Notes: generated by a model not told the origin, from the letters alone. DNA of 64,000 nt from Neorhizobium huautlense (GCF_002968575.1 NZ_PVBM01000002.1:124001-188000), one strand, 5' to 3'. Numbered from the stretch's first letter, positions 28,513 through 38,299 are shown. Made by a program: numbers and translations.

Positions 28513-30138
28513 TTATTTCTTCAATTCCGCCAATGCCTGCACCAGCCCCTGCGTTGAGCTGTCATGCCTTGCGGCGCTTTCCTTGCCTTCGATGACCGGC
28601 AGCAGGCCCGTTGCAAGCTCCTTGCCGAGTTCCACGCCCCATTGGTCGAAAGAGTTGATGCGGAACAACACGCCTTCCACGAAGACGCGGTGTTCATAAA
28701 GTGCGATCAGCCGGCCGAGCGCGAACGGCGTCAGCTTGTCATAGACGAAGGTGATCGAGGGCCGGTTACCATTAAAGACGCGGTGTGGGGCGATAAAATC
28801 GGCCTTCTTCTCGTCCATGCCCTTGGAGGTAAGCTGTTCCTTGGCTTCGTCGAATGTACGGCCCTTCATCAGCGCTTCGGATTGCGCTAGGCAGTTGGCG
28901 ATCAGCAGTTCGTGCTGATGGCGAAGATGCGGTTCGAATCCGTTGGCGGCGATCATGAATTCGGCAGGGATGATGCTCGTGCCCTGATGGATCAATTGAT
29001 AGAAGGCGTGCTGGCCGTTGGTGCCGGGCTCGCCCCAGACAACCGGGCCGGAATTGCCTTCGACCGGTTTGCCGTCGATGGTCACGCCCTTGCCGTTCGA
29101 TTCCATGTCGAGCTGCTGCAGATAGGCGGGGAAACGGAGGAGCCGCTGGTCGTAGGGCAGGATGGCGCGGGTAGGGTAGCCTAGGACGTTTCGGTGGTAG
29201 AAGCCAAGCAGGCCGAGGAGCATCGGAAGGTTCTGGCGGGTCGGCGCGGTGCGGAAATGGGTATCCATGGCATGGGCGCCATCGAGGAATTTGCCGAAGT
29301 TTTCCGGCCCGATCGCGATCATCAGCGGCAGGCCGATCGCCGACCAGATCGAGTAGCGGCCGCCGACCCAATCCCAGAAGCCGAACACGCGGTCGCTTTC
29401 GATGCCGAAGGCCGCAACCTTGTCGAGCGCGGTAGAGACGGCGGCGAAATGATGCTTCACCGCAACCTCTCCGAGTTTTTCGGCGATGAAGGCGCGGGCG
29501 GAAGCCGCATTGGTCATGGTCTCGATGGTGGTGAAGGTTTTCGACGCAATGATGAAGAGGGTCGTTTCGGCATCGAGCAGCTTCAGCGTGTCGGCGATAT
29601 GCGCGCCGTCGACATTCGAGACGAAATGCGCGCGGGGGCCATCATGAAAAGGAGCAAGCGCAAGCGTTGCCATGACAGGGCCGAGATCGGAGCCGCCAAT
29701 GCCGATATTGACGACGTCGGTGATCTTTTTGCCCGTAGCGCCTTTCAGCGCGCCCGCGCGGACGCCGTCGGCAAACGCGCCCATCGCGGCGAGGACGGCG
29801 TTGACGTCCGGCATGACATCCTTGCCGTCAACCAGAACCGGTCTGTTTGACCGGTTGCGGAGTGCGGTATGCAATACGGCACGCCCTTCGGTAAAGTTGA
29901 TCGGAACGCCCGAAAACATTTCTTCGCGTTTTTTGGCGACGCCTCCGACTTCGGCAAGCCTTTCGAGGAGCAACAGGATCTCGCTGTTCACCGCCGTTTT
30001 GGAATAGTCCATCAGCAGGTCATCGAAGGTCGCGCTGAACCTCTCAAAGCGACTGGAATCGGCCGCGAACGCAGCGCGAATATTGGTGGCATTGGTTTTC
30101 GCCACAGCGGATTTCAGGTCTTGGATGATGGCCTGCAT
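28513..30138 (-). CDS. pgi: Glucose-6-phosphate isomerase
   Basis: Interconverts glucose-6-phosphate and fructose-6-phosphate. The 541-residue protein has both PROSITE-type signatures: [14 protein letters not shown] around the middle and the later [12 protein letters not shown] region with the catalytic Lys in the C-terminal part; GIGGSDLGP near 150 and MESNGKGV are also conserved. Length is normal. Transcribed toward the fructokinase-like gene; together they feed fructose into central metabolism. Confidence 0.97.
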   Translation of the reverse strand: MQAIIQDLKSAVAKTNATNIRAAFAADSSRFERFSATFDDLLMDYSKTAVNSEILLLLERLAEVGGVAKKREEMFSGVPINFTEGRAVLHTALRNRSNRPVLVDGKDVMPDVNAVLAAMGAFADGVRAGALKGATGKKITDVVNIGIGGSDLGPVMATLALAPFHDGPRAHFVSNVDGAHIADTLKLLDAETTLFIIASKTFTTIETMTNAASARAFIAEKLGEVAVKHHFAAVSTALDKVAAFGIESDRVFGFWDWVGGRYSIWSAIGLPLMIAIGPENFGKFLDGAHAMDTHFRTAPTRQNLPMLLGLLGFYHRNVLGYPTRAILPYDQRLLRFPAYLQQLDMESNGKGVTIDGKPVEGNSGPVVWGEPGTNGQHAFYQLIHQGTSIIPAEFMIAANGFEPHLRHQHELLIANCLAQSEALMKGRTFDEAKEQLTSKGMDEKKADFIAPHRVFNGNRPSITFVYDKLTPFALGRLIALYEHRVFVEGVLFRINSFDQWGVELGKELATGLLPVIEGKESAARHDSSTQGLVQALAELKK

Positions 30139-30229
30139 GGAAGTTCCTCGCGGTCGGGGAAATGATGAACGGGAACCTATTCGCTTTCCCGGTCAAATCA
30201 ACCCATTTGGAGCCGTTGCCCGGCAGCTT

Positions 30230-31474
30230 CTACTGGCCGACGGCCGTCGTCACTGTGTTGCCGGCTGCCGTTCCAAGGCGAAGGATCTGTTCGTCGTAGG
30301 ACCGGCGCGTCGCGGGATCGAAGACCGCGATCGGGGTGCTGACCGCGACGCTCGCCGCGCCTCCGACCGTTTGCGCAGCACCGAGCGCCACAGCGCCAAG
30401 GCGGTCACCGAGCCCGACATCCGAGTCCGTAACCGCCTGGCCGGCGATCAGCCGGTTGCCGATCAGCTGCACCACTTCCGGGCTTTCGGCGAATTTCCCG
30501 TGATTGAGGCGATCGCCACCCTTCAGCGCCGTGAGGTCGAGGACGACGATGCCGGCTTTCTCGAATTCCGTGCGGTAAGGCTCGACGGTCGGATCGACCT
30601 GTCCCAGACGGTCGATATTGCCGGAGATCCGCCGGGACAGACTGAGCGCCCGGTCGTCGCGGGAAACGAAAAGCGTGAAATGCGGGCGCTTTTGACCGAG
30701 TTCGTCAAGCTGCTGGCCGAAGACGTCGACGTCGAGATCGGGAGAAGCGAGAATGACGTTCTGGATCTTCGGGGCGACGTGTCCGTCGCGGATCGCCATC
30801 TGTCGTAGCGCCTCGACCGTCAGCCAGGAGCCCATCGAATGCGCCATGATGGTGACCTCACCGACGCTCGGCTCCTTGGCCAGGCGATGCAGCATCTCTT
30901 CGAGCGCATCGCGCGAATAGTTCGTGCTTTCCTTGTCGTAGTTATAGGCAAAGATGCTGCCGCGTGAGGGCCAGGTGAACAGCACCGGCGCCACATCCGC
31001 CTTGGAATCGTGGACGATCTGAGCGAACCGGTAGACCGCGTCCTCGTAGCGGTTGTTGAACCCGTGCACGAAGACCATCACCCGGCGGCTTTTCGGCAGG
31101 TGTTGCCTCAGCCAGCCCTGAGCACCGGTCCGGTCGAGCGGCGTTACCGATACTGTCGCAAATTCCTTGGCGGGATTGGCGGGCAGTTTGGCAGGCCATT
31201 GAACCTGGCCGACCTTGCGGGCGCTGTCGGAAGGAATGGAGACAGAGATTTCCGTGACCTGAGGCTCCTTGCCGCGTTCCCCGGAAAACAGCACTCCCGG
31301 TGTATCGGTTGGTCGCCGTGTCGTGGCCACGAGGACATCGACCTTGGTGGCGCCGTCGGCCCGAGCCACGGTCGGGATCAACACGCCCTCAGGTCGTCCA
31401 GCACAGCTCGACAAGACAGCCAGTGTCGCGACGACGGCAATCAGACGAAGCGGATAAACGGCGCGGCTACCCAA
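30230..31474 (-). CDS. Lipoprotein alpha/beta hydrolase (DUF900-like)
   Basis: A 414-residue protein with a lipoprotein signal peptide ending in the lipobox LSSC (Cys24), so it should be anchored to a membrane. The hydrolase domain has FVHGFNN, the oxyanion-hole region, and AHSMGSW, the nucleophile elbow with catalytic Ser. The arrangement matches the DUF900 group of alpha/beta hydrolases of unknown substrate. The start is a TTG at 31474 preceded by GGAG five bases upstream; no ATG gives an intact signal peptide. The C-terminal 90 residues are outside the core fold. Substrate unknown. Confidence 0.82.
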   Translation of the reverse strand: MGSRAVYPLRLIAVVATLAVLSSCAGRPEGVLIPTVARADGATKVDVLVATTRRPTDTPGVLFSGERGKEPQVTEISVSIPSDSARKVGQVQWPAKLPANPAKEFATVSVTPLDRTGAQGWLRQHLPKSRRVMVFVHGFNNRYEDAVYRFAQIVHDSKADVAPVLFTWPSRGSIFAYNYDKESTNYSRDALEEMLHRLAKEPSVGEVTIMAHSMGSWLTVEALRQMAIRDGHVAPKIQNVILASPDLDVDVFGQQLDELGQKRPHFTLFVSRDDRALSLSRRISGNIDRLGQVDPTVEPYRTEFEKAGIVVLDLTALKGGDRLNHGKFAESPEVVQLIGNRLIAGQAVTDSDVGLGDRLGAVALGAAQTVGGAASVAVSTPIAVFDPATRRSYDEQILRLGTAAGNTVTTAVGQ

Positions 31475-31612
31475 GTGAACTCCAACTTATTCTTTGTCCA
31501 CCCCCACGGACAAGCGCTAGCCAAGGGCCACGCCGGCGTCCATAGCCAGGGCTTCGATTCAGGCCGTCGGGGCGTACCTTGGTGTCGATCTGTCGCCGCA
31601 ATGCAACGGCGG

Positions 31613-33310
31613 TCAGCCGCGCAGCTCGCGCCGCAGGATCTTCCCAACATTCGATTTGGGCAGTTCGTTGCGGAATTCGATAAAGCGCGGCCGCTTGTAA
31701 TTCGTCAGGTTTTCGATGCAATGGGCCTTGATCTGCGCTTCCGTCAGGTTCGGGTCCTTTTTGACCACGAAGAGTTTGACCGCCTCGCCGGAATGTTCGT
31801 CCGGTATCCCGATTGCTGCGCATTCGAGTACGCCAGGATGCTTGGCAACGACCTCTTCGACCTCGTTCGGATAGACATTGAAGCCCGACACCAGGATCAT
31901 GTCCTTCTTGCGGTCAACGATCTTCGTATAACCCTGGCGGTCCATGTAGCCCATGTCGCCGGTCCGGAAGAAGCCGTCCGCAGTCATGACTTTGGCGGTT
32001 TCATCCGGACGGTTCCAGTATCCGGCCATGACCTGAGGCCCCCGGATGCAGATTTCACCGACGCCGCCAAGTTCGACTTCCGCACCGTCGTCATCGCGGA
32101 TCGAGATTTCCGTCGACGATATCGGCAGCCCGATCATGCCGCTGAATTCGGTTGCGTCGAGCCGGTTTGCGGTGGCGACCGGAGAGGTCTCCGACAGGCC
32201 ATAACCTTCGGTGATCTGGCAGCCGGTCATCTTCAGCCAGCGCTCGGCGACCGGGCGCTGCACCGACATGCCGCCGCCAAAGACGAGCAGCAGCGACGAG
32301 AAGTCGAGTTTCTGGAAATCCGGGTTGTTCATCAGCGCATTGAACAGCGTGTTAAGTCCGGGAAAGATGTGGATCTTGTACTTCTGAAGTTCCTTGACGA
32401 AGGCCGGGATATCGCGCGGATTGGCAATCAGGATGTTGTGGCTGCCGGTTGCGACGCCCATCAGCGAATTCACGGTCAATGCGAAGATATGGTAGAGAGG
32501 CAGGGCGCAGAGGAACTGGAGCTGATCCGGCCGCGGCTTCGTCAGGAACGCCGTCTCGAGCCAGGTCGCCATCTGCTCCTTGTTGGCGAGCAGGTTGGAA
32601 TGGGTGAGGATTGCTCCCTTGGAGATACCTGTCGTGCCGCCGGTATATTGCAGGAAAGCGATGTCGCGGCCATGCACCTCGACCGGGTTCACGGTCAGCC
32701 GCGCGCCCTCGGCACGCACCTGCTTGAAGCTCTTGGACGAGGCAAGCAACCATTCCGGCACAAGCTTCTTTATCTTGCGCACGACCACATTGACGATATG
32801 TCCCTTGAGGCCCAGCATGTCGCCCATGGTTGCAACAACCACATGCTTCACTTCGGTGTTCGGCAAGGCCTGCTGCACGGTATGGGCGAAATTCTCCAGG
32901 ACGAAGATTGCCTTGGCGCCGGCATCCTTCAACTGATGCTCCAGCTCCCGCGGCGTATAGAGCGGGTTGACGTTGACGACGACTAGGCCAATGCGGAGGA
33001 TACCGTAAACGATCACCGGGTTCTGGAGGATGTTCGGCAACATCACCGCGACGCGGTCGCCCTTAACCAGCCCCTGCGCCTGCAGCCAAGCCGCGATCTT
33101 GCGGCTTTCCGCTTCAAGCTGCCGGAAGGTGAGGGTCTTTCCCATGCTCGAAAATGCTGGCCGGTCCGCAAAGCGCGAGCAGCTGTCTTCGAAAAGCTCA
33201 CCTAGCGAGCGATGGGTCAGAGGCGGAATCTCCTCCGGTACCGTCGGGGGATAGGAGGCCAGCCAGATCTTGTCGGGATTGGCGTCGGTGCGTGCAGTGA
33301 CTTCGCTCAT
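31613..33310 (-). CDS. fadD: Long-chain fatty-acid-CoA ligase
   Basis: Activates fatty acids to acyl-CoA through an acyl-adenylate, for beta-oxidation. The 565-residue ANL-family protein has the P-loop YTGGTTGISKGA, the adenylate motif GYGLSETSP, and GDMGYMDRQGYTKIVDRKKD with the hinge Asp, plus the C-terminal catalytic Lys in KSNVGKILRR. The N-terminal 30 residues (ASYPPTVPEEIP) match bacterial FadD. GGAGGAGG precedes the ATG. An operator-like motif about 150 bp upstream is shared with the nitronate monooxygenase gene, suggesting a fatty-acid or branched-chain degradation regulator. Confidence 0.93.
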   Translation of the reverse strand: MSEVTARTDANPDKIWLASYPPTVPEEIPPLTHRSLGELFEDSCSRFADRPAFSSMGKTLTFRQLEAESRKIAAWLQAQGLVKGDRVAVMLPNILQNPVIVYGILRIGLVVVNVNPLYTPRELEHQLKDAGAKAIFVLENFAHTVQQALPNTEVKHVVVATMGDMLGLKGHIVNVVVRKIKKLVPEWLLASSKSFKQVRAEGARLTVNPVEVHGRDIAFLQYTGGTTGISKGAILTHSNLLANKEQMATWLETAFLTKPRPDQLQFLCALPLYHIFALTVNSLMGVATGSHNILIANPRDIPAFVKELQKYKIHIFPGLNTLFNALMNNPDFQKLDFSSLLLVFGGGMSVQRPVAERWLKMTGCQITEGYGLSETSPVATANRLDATEFSGMIGLPISSTEISIRDDDGAEVELGGVGEICIRGPQVMAGYWNRPDETAKVMTADGFFRTGDMGYMDRQGYTKIVDRKKDMILVSGFNVYPNEVEEVVAKHPGVLECAAIGIPDEHSGEAVKLFVVKKDPNLTEAQIKAHCIENLTNYKRPRFIEFRNELPKSNVGKILRRELRG

Positions 33311-33454
33311 GTGAAACCTCCTCCATCATTCTTCTTGTTGTTCCGCGCTTTCCCTACGCGTACGGCAAAGTCCTCCACCCTGCCGCGAGAAACAGATTAT
33401 GCCATGGTCCTACAACGTAAAGCCATAGTGGTCATTTTTAACAGCTATCTAACC

Positions 33455-33470
33455 TTAACGTAAACGTCAA
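33455..33470. promoter_or_regulatory. Operator-like motif upstream of fadD
   Basis: TTAACGTAAACGTCAA is an imperfect palindrome of the form TTnACGTnnACGTnAA. Its reverse complement matches 14 of 16 bases of the site before the nitronate monooxygenase gene at 46264. It resembles motifs described for LiuR-type MerR regulators of acyl-CoA degradation; the regulator identity is inference. Confidence 0.55.
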
Positions 33471-33511
33471 TGCATCTGCCAACCTGGCCGCGCACCTTTG
33501 CGGGCCAGACA

Positions 33512-33537
33512 GGAACATACGGGATGGCGGAGCGTTT
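33512..33537 (+). promoter_or_regulatory. EcfG-type (general stress) promoter of the PRC-barrel gene
   Basis: GGAAC, 16 bp, CGTTT: an exact fit to the alphaproteobacterial general-stress promoter. Predicted transcription start is about 30 bases before the gene. Confidence 0.82.
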
Positions 33538-33574
33538 CCACTCAAGTGATACGAGGAAACCAAGGAGGTGCGTT

Positions 33575-33967
33575 ATGCTGCATCATGAACCCCGGGCCGG
33601 CCAGGATCCCTACGTCAAGGATACGCCGTCGCTGATTGCCAGCGACAAGGTGGAAGGGACCCGCGTCTATGGCGCAGACGGCAAGCACATCGGCTCGATC
33701 GAGCGCGTACTGCTCGAAAAACGCGGCGGCCGGGTAGCCTACGCAGTCCTGAGCTTCGGCGGCTTCCTGGGGATCGGTGACGATTATTACCCGCTGCCCT
33801 GGGAAAAGCTGCGTTACGACGAAGAACTCGACGGCTACCGCATCGATCTGACCAAGGACCAGATTACGGGCGCGCCGCGCTATCGCGATCTGGACGATGA
33901 TACCTGGTACAATGACAAGGGCCGGACGATCTACGACTATTACGGCGTGCCGCCCTATTGGATGTAA
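33575..33967 (+). CDS. PRC-barrel domain protein
   Basis: A 130-residue soluble protein with one PRC-barrel domain (about 17-95), seen in the pattern KVEGTRVYGADGKHIGSIE followed by YAVLSFGGFLGIGDDYYPLP. The C-terminal tail is Tyr/Asp-rich. Such small PRC-barrel proteins are common members of the general stress regulon in rhizobia, consistent with the EcfG promoter upstream. AAGGAGGTG precedes the ATG; an earlier in-frame start at 33470 would include the promoter and is rejected. Biochemical role unknown. Confidence 0.92.
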   Translation: MLHHEPRAGQDPYVKDTPSLIASDKVEGTRVYGADGKHIGSIERVLLEKRGGRVAYAVLSFGGFLGIGDDYYPLPWEKLRYDEELDGYRIDLTKDQITGAPRYRDLDDDTWYNDKGRTIYDYYGVPPYWM

Positions 33968-33988
33968 GTCGGTCGTGAGAAGCTTCAG

Positions 33989-34018
33989 GAGGCTCCGCCA
34001 TTCGCGGGGCCTCTTTTC
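33989..34018 (+). terminator. Intrinsic terminator after the PRC-barrel gene
   Basis: GAGGCTCCGC and GCGGGGCCTC (one G-T pair) enclose a five-base loop, followed by TTTTC. Confidence 0.85.
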
Positions 34019-34085
34019 ATTTGTTTAAAACTATTCTGGCACGCTGCCGTCCGCCCCGATGGAAAACGAGGCGAGAGGACGGCAA

Positions 34086-35204
34086 ATGGGCATGATGGCG
34101 GACAAGGCGGGCGGCGTCCGGGATCTGGAACGGGAGGACCTGCCGTCGGTTGCTCAACTGTTTCAGAAGACCTTCCGCGACTCTGAGCCCTTGCGGCCGT
34201 CGATGATCCAGTATTTCCGCGAGATCTATTTCGACCACCCCTGGTATGATGACGAAATCCGCTCAAAGGTGTTCGTCAGCGCCGCGGGCGAGATCGAGGG
34301 TTTCATCGGCGTTTTTCCATCGCGACTGGAATTGAACGGCAGATCGCTGCGGGCCGCGTTCGCTGGCTCGATGATGGTCGACCGGCCGGAACAGAACCCG
34401 CTGGCCGGGGCGCGCCTTCTGCGTTCGTTCCTGGCGGGTCCGCAGGACATATCGCTTACCGAAACCGCCAATGCGCTTGCCCTTGGCATGTGGCAGAAGC
34501 TCGCTCTGCCGCTCGATATCGCCTACAGCCTCAACTGGCTGCGCGTCTTGCGCCCCGCCTCGGCGGCGGTTCAGGTTGCCGAACGTGCCGTTAAAGCTGC
34601 GCGCTTCCTGCGACCAGTCGGTGCATTGGCCGACGGATTGGTCGAGAAGATGGGCGTATCGCCGTTTCGTGCACCCAAGGTCCATGGCGTAGGTCGGGCA
34701 AACTTCTGGGATGCGCCGCGCGAGGAGTTCATCGAGGCGGTTCTGAAACTTGCTGATACTTTCCCGCTGAAGCCTCAGTGGGACCGGCCGACGCTCGAAT
34801 GGTTCATGGACCAGGCGGAACAGAAACGCCAATACGGAAAGCCCGTCTGGCGTATCGCGGAATCCCGCAGCGGCCAACTCGTTGGCTGTTATGTCTATTA
34901 TGGCCGCCCGGGCGGGATCGCCTGGCTTCTGCAGGCGCTCTGCTCGCCGGCCGTCGCGGGCGACCTTGTGGAGGATCTTTTCGCCCACGCCGATGCCAGC
35001 GGTTGCGCCGCGATCCGTGGTGCCGGTCACCCCTGGCTGACGCCGGAACTCATCAGCCGCAAGACGATGTTCTATGGCCGCGCCTTCTTTGTCGCCCACG
35101 CCAAGGACAAGTCGCTGCTGGAGCCGGTCAAGACAGGGCAAGGCCTGATCAGCGGTCTTGCCGGCGAAAACTGGACGCGCCTGATCGGCGACGACTTCGA
35201 CTAA
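34086..35204 (+). CDS. GNAT-like acyltransferase-fold protein of unknown function
   Basis: A 372-residue soluble protein. The N-terminal half (GGVRDLEREDLPSVAQLFQKTF, then GFIGVFPSRLELNG) has the start and beta-strand pattern of GNAT N-acyltransferases, and a second alpha/beta unit with LVGCYVYYGRPGG occupies the C-terminal half, so it may be a double GNAT or FemABX-like fold. No clear acetyl-CoA P-loop (RxxGxG/A) is seen. The ATG at 34086 has AGAGGA upstream and is preferred over 34059. It faces the ACP/AMP-ligase/NadE-like operon and may act with it; that is inference only. Confidence 0.6.
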   Translation: MGMMADKAGGVRDLEREDLPSVAQLFQKTFRDSEPLRPSMIQYFREIYFDHPWYDDEIRSKVFVSAAGEIEGFIGVFPSRLELNGRSLRAAFAGSMMVDRPEQNPLAGARLLRSFLAGPQDISLTETANALALGMWQKLALPLDIAYSLNWLRVLRPASAAVQVAERAVKAARFLRPVGALADGLVEKMGVSPFRAPKVHGVGRANFWDAPREEFIEAVLKLADTFPLKPQWDRPTLEWFMDQAEQKRQYGKPVWRIAESRSGQLVGCYVYYGRPGGIAWLLQALCSPAVAGDLVEDLFAHADASGCAAIRGAGHPWLTPELISRKTMFYGRAFFVAHAKDKSLLEPVKTGQGLISGLAGENWTRLIGDDFD

Positions 35205-35212
35205 GGCGAGAG

Positions 35213-35241
35213 AAAAAATGCGAGCGTTTTCAGCGCTCGCA
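35213..35241 (-). terminator. Intrinsic terminator of the ACP/AMP-ligase/NadE-like operon
   Basis: On the minus strand, TGCGAGCG and CGCTCGCA enclose a seven-base loop and are followed by six T. It ends the leftward operon. Confidence 0.9.
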
Positions 35242-35268
35242 CTTGCCCAAGCAAATAAGTCCGCCGGT

Positions 35269-36267
35269 TTACCCGAGCATGGTCAAGGGCTGGGCGTGCA
35301 GGTACTCCGCGACCTTGCGCTTCGAGGCGATATTGCGCCAGACGGCGTCCACCTGCTCAGGCGTCAGTTCGGCAGCCTCGCCGACGTCCTCGCGGGCAAT
35401 GCCGTTGTCGAGACCATAGAGGCAAAGGTCCATCCGGTCATAGGGCAGCGAGAAGTAATATTCATCCTGGCCCTGGGGCAGCGACCACGTGTCGGTGGTC
35501 GGCGGCCGCCGGCGGATCTCGGCGGGTACGCCAAGCGCTTCGGCAAGCTGATAGACCTGGCTCTTGTAGAGATGCGCGATTGGCTTGAAGTCAGCCGCGC
35601 CATCGCCGTTCTTCACGAAAAATCCCTGGTCGTATTCCAACCGGTTCGGCGTACCCGCCACCGCGGAGTTCAGGCGGTCGGCATGGTAATATTCGATCTG
35701 CTTGCGGGTGCGTTGCTTCATATTGGCGGCGGCGATCATGCCGAGATAGACGTCCAGCGGCATGCGATGGCGGCTCTGCTCGCCGGCAGGATTGGCGACC
35801 ACCAGCCAGGAAATATTGTATCCGCGACCGGTCAACGCATCTTCCAGGACCACCTTGCAGCCCCAGCCCTCGCCGAATTCCGGCACGACCTGGCGGATGA
35901 AGCCATCACGGCGGGTATAACAGCCTGCTGCGGCAAGTGCGGGTCCGATGTCCTCGAGGACCGTCTCGACGCCCACCGCCTCGGCGAGCGCCTTGCCGAG
36001 GCGCAGGCTCTCCGGGTCGCTGTCGTGCTCGGGCATGAAGATGCCCGTCACCTTTGCCGGTCCGAGCGCGCGGGCGCAAAGTGCCGCCGTGACGCTGGAA
36101 TCAATACCGCCGGAAAGTCCGAGCACGGCGCCGCGTTTCCGGAGGTCCTTCGTCACCGTCTCGCGTATCCAATTTGAGATGCGCTCGATCTCCGCCTCCG
36201 CATCGAGCTTCAGCGTGTCTGGAGAGAACTTTCCCGTCTTGTCGGCAATTTTCATGGCTCGCATCAT
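35269..36267 (-). CDS. NAD synthase family protein (NadE-like, no glutaminase domain)
   Basis: A 332-residue member of the N-type ATP-pyrophosphatase family. It has the PP-loop SGGIDSS, the GTPNRLEYDQGFF and KNGDGAADFKPIAHLYKSQV segments and a QDE/LPY region, all as in ammonia-dependent NAD synthetases. It lacks the N-terminal nitrilase-like glutaminase domain of the usual bacterial enzyme and has an insertion of about 40 residues (around 115-155). The start overlaps the AMP-ligase stop (ATGA), so it is translationally coupled to an acyl-activating enzyme, unusual for NAD synthesis. It could be a second NAD synthetase or an amide synthetase acting on the product of that operon. Confidence 0.82.
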   Translation of the reverse strand: MMRAMKIADKTGKFSPDTLKLDAEAEIERISNWIRETVTKDLRKRGAVLGLSGGIDSSVTAALCARALGPAKVTGIFMPEHDSDPESLRLGKALAEAVGVETVLEDIGPALAAAGCYTRRDGFIRQVVPEFGEGWGCKVVLEDALTGRGYNISWLVVANPAGEQSRHRMPLDVYLGMIAAANMKQRTRKQIEYYHADRLNSAVAGTPNRLEYDQGFFVKNGDGAADFKPIAHLYKSQVYQLAEALGVPAEIRRRPPTTDTWSLPQGQDEYYFSLPYDRMDLCLYGLDNGIAREDVGEAAELTPEQVDAVWRNIASKRKVAEYLHAQPLTMLG

Positions 36268-37820
36268 GCGACATTCCCCTGCGTCGGTTCGTTGTTGCTG
36301 TTGTTGGCATTCAGTCTGATTTTTCCGGTGGTCGTTCTCGGTAAGGCATCGCGGAACTCGACGCTTTTGGGCACCATGTAGTCTTCGAGCCGGCCTGCAC
36401 AGTGCCGTATGATGTCGCGCTCGGTAAGGATCGCGCCTTGGCGGAGCACGACATAGGCGCGGATGACCTCGCCGAAGAGCGGGTCCGGCACTCCGCCGAC
36501 TGCGGCCTCGGCGATCTCGGCGATCTCGTAGAGCGCCCGCTCGACTTCCTGTGGGCTGACCTTTTCGCCGCGGGTCTTGATGATGTCGTCGCGCCGGCTG
36601 ACGAAGTAGAGAAATCCGTCCTCATCGGCGCGGAACAGATCGCCAGTATAAAGACGCCGGCCGGTCGGGAGCGGCACGAGTTTTTCCAGTGTCGTCGGGG
36701 CGTCGCGCCAATAGCCAAGCATGACATGAGGCCCCTCGACGACCAATTCGCCGATCGTGCCCGGTGATGCCGGGTTTCCGTCTTCATCGACCACATAGGC
36801 CCGGGTACCGGGGATGGCTTTCCCCGCGGACAGGGGGCGGTGAGTGGCTTCTGCCGGCGGGAGATAGGTGGCGCGCATGCATTCCGTCTGCCCATACATC
36901 AGGAAGAGTTGGGTCCGGGGGAGCAACTGCTCCAGCCGTTCGGTGAACGCAGGTGGCATGGCCGCTGCCGCACTGGTGATATAGCGCAGGTGCGGCAGGA
37001 AACCCGGCTCGAGATCCTTCATGCCGACGACGAGCGCGGCCATGGGTGGCACGAGCGGAAATCCGGTCACCTTCTCCTGCACCAGCCGCTCCAGGATCTT
37101 GCGAGGGAAGGCGAAGCTCTTTTCCAGGATCAGCGTGCCGCCGACCATGATCATGGTGACGACCTGCGTGATGCCGTAACCAAAGGAAAGCGGCAGAACG
37201 TTCAGGACGATATCCTCGGCGGTATTGCCGAGATAGCTGACGATCGATTGGCAGGCCGCATCCACATTGGCATGCGAGAGCATCACGCCCTTCGGCTTTC
37301 CCGTCGAGCCGGACGTATGGATCAGCAGCGCGAGGCTGTCGCTGTCTTCGAGTATCTCGATTGGCGCGCTTGGGACACCATCGACGGCGTCTTCGAAACG
37401 CAGGGTCGGGCCGCTCTCTTCACGCACCTCGCCCTGAGCCACGAAGACGACCGGACGAATTTTTGTCGCGGCAACCGCCGTTTCGACCGTCGGCTGCAGC
37501 CGGGCCTGGGTGATGATCGCAGCAGCTTCGGTACTGTCGAGGATGGCAGCCAGCTTGTCCGCTTTGATGGAAGGATAGAGTGGGCACGGGACGGCGCCTA
37601 TCTTCCAGGCGCCAAAGAATCCCAAAACAGCCTCCGGCCCATTGTCGAGGATCATCAGGATGCGATCCCCGGGCTTCACTCCATTGCGGGCGAAGCTTTC
37701 TGCCAGGCGATCCGAGCGGGCATCGAGCTCGCCATAGGTGAGGCGAATCTCGCCTGCCACGAGCGCCGTCTTGCCGGCAAAGCGCCGGGCGCTGTCGCGA
37801 AGCCTTGCCTCAAGCCGCAT
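36264..37820 (-). CDS. Acyl-AMP ligase of the ANL family
   Basis: A 518-residue adenylate-forming enzyme. Motifs: P-loop HTSGSTGKPKGVMLSH, adenylate motif MYGQTECM, the hinge/ribose segment YTGDLFRADEDGFLYF, KTRGEKVSPQEVE, and the C-terminal catalytic Lys in RTTTGKIRLN. It should activate a carboxylic acid, probably to load the acyl carrier protein encoded 22 bp upstream. The closest functional analogues load acids onto stand-alone carriers in small lipid or peptide pathways. Its stop overlaps the start of the NadE-like gene. Substrate unknown. Confidence 0.9.
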   Translation of the reverse strand: MRLEARLRDSARRFAGKTALVAGEIRLTYGELDARSDRLAESFARNGVKPGDRILMILDNGPEAVLGFFGAWKIGAVPCPLYPSIKADKLAAILDSTEAAAIITQARLQPTVETAVAATKIRPVVFVAQGEVREESGPTLRFEDAVDGVPSAPIEILEDSDSLALLIHTSGSTGKPKGVMLSHANVDAACQSIVSYLGNTAEDIVLNVLPLSFGYGITQVVTMIMVGGTLILEKSFAFPRKILERLVQEKVTGFPLVPPMAALVVGMKDLEPGFLPHLRYITSAAAAMPPAFTERLEQLLPRTQLFLMYGQTECMRATYLPPAEATHRPLSAGKAIPGTRAYVVDEDGNPASPGTIGELVVEGPHVMLGYWRDAPTTLEKLVPLPTGRRLYTGDLFRADEDGFLYFVSRRDDIIKTRGEKVSPQEVERALYEIAEIAEAAVGGVPDPLFGEVIRAYVVLRQGAILTERDIIRHCAGRLEDYMVPKSVEFRDALPRTTTGKIRLNANNSNNEPTQGNVA

Positions 37821-37842
37821 CTCGGGTCGCCTTTTCGGTGTG

Positions 37843-38100
37843 TCAGGCAGCGACAGGAAGCTTGCTTGCGAGGTACTTCGTCATGTTGTCGACGCTGTCG
37901 AGATTTTCCGGAATGATTTCCTCATCAGCCACCGTAATGCCATAGGTGCTTTCGAGGAAGGCGATCAGCTCCAGCACGCCTGTGGAGTCGATCACGCCGG
38001 TATCGAGCAAAGACTGGCTGTTGGAAATATCGGCGTCCGCGCGAAAGAGGAAGTTCTCGGCAATAAACTCGCGCACGGTACCTGTGAAACGTTCAGTCAT
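37843..38100 (-). CDS. Stand-alone acyl carrier protein
   Basis: An 85-residue carrier protein of the ACP/PCP fold. The phosphopantetheine attachment Ser lies in GVIDSTGVLEL, matching the DSxxxxEL pattern. The sequence is acidic, with the four-helix spacing of ACPs, but differs from the housekeeping fatty-acid AcpP (DSLDTVEL). First gene of the leftward operon with the acyl-AMP ligase and the NadE-like protein; it is the likely acceptor of the activated acid. Confidence 0.9.
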   Translation of the reverse strand: MTERFTGTVREFIAENFLFRADADISNSQSLLDTGVIDSTGVLELIAFLESTYGITVADEEIIPENLDSVDNMTKYLASKLPVAA

Positions 38101-38299
38101 CGAACAGCCCCTTCAAAAAGCCACACCATGTCCCTTCGAGCCGCCGGGACCGAAGACACATTGGTTTTTACTGCGGCTATCCTTTGCCGATAGTCCTGAA
38201 TCTTTCGCTAAAGCATCCGTGTTGTTTTGAATTGTTCCCGATTTTGCATCCAAAAGCGAGGTTCTGCGTTGTGTCAGACTTCAAATAGGGAGACTGGTA

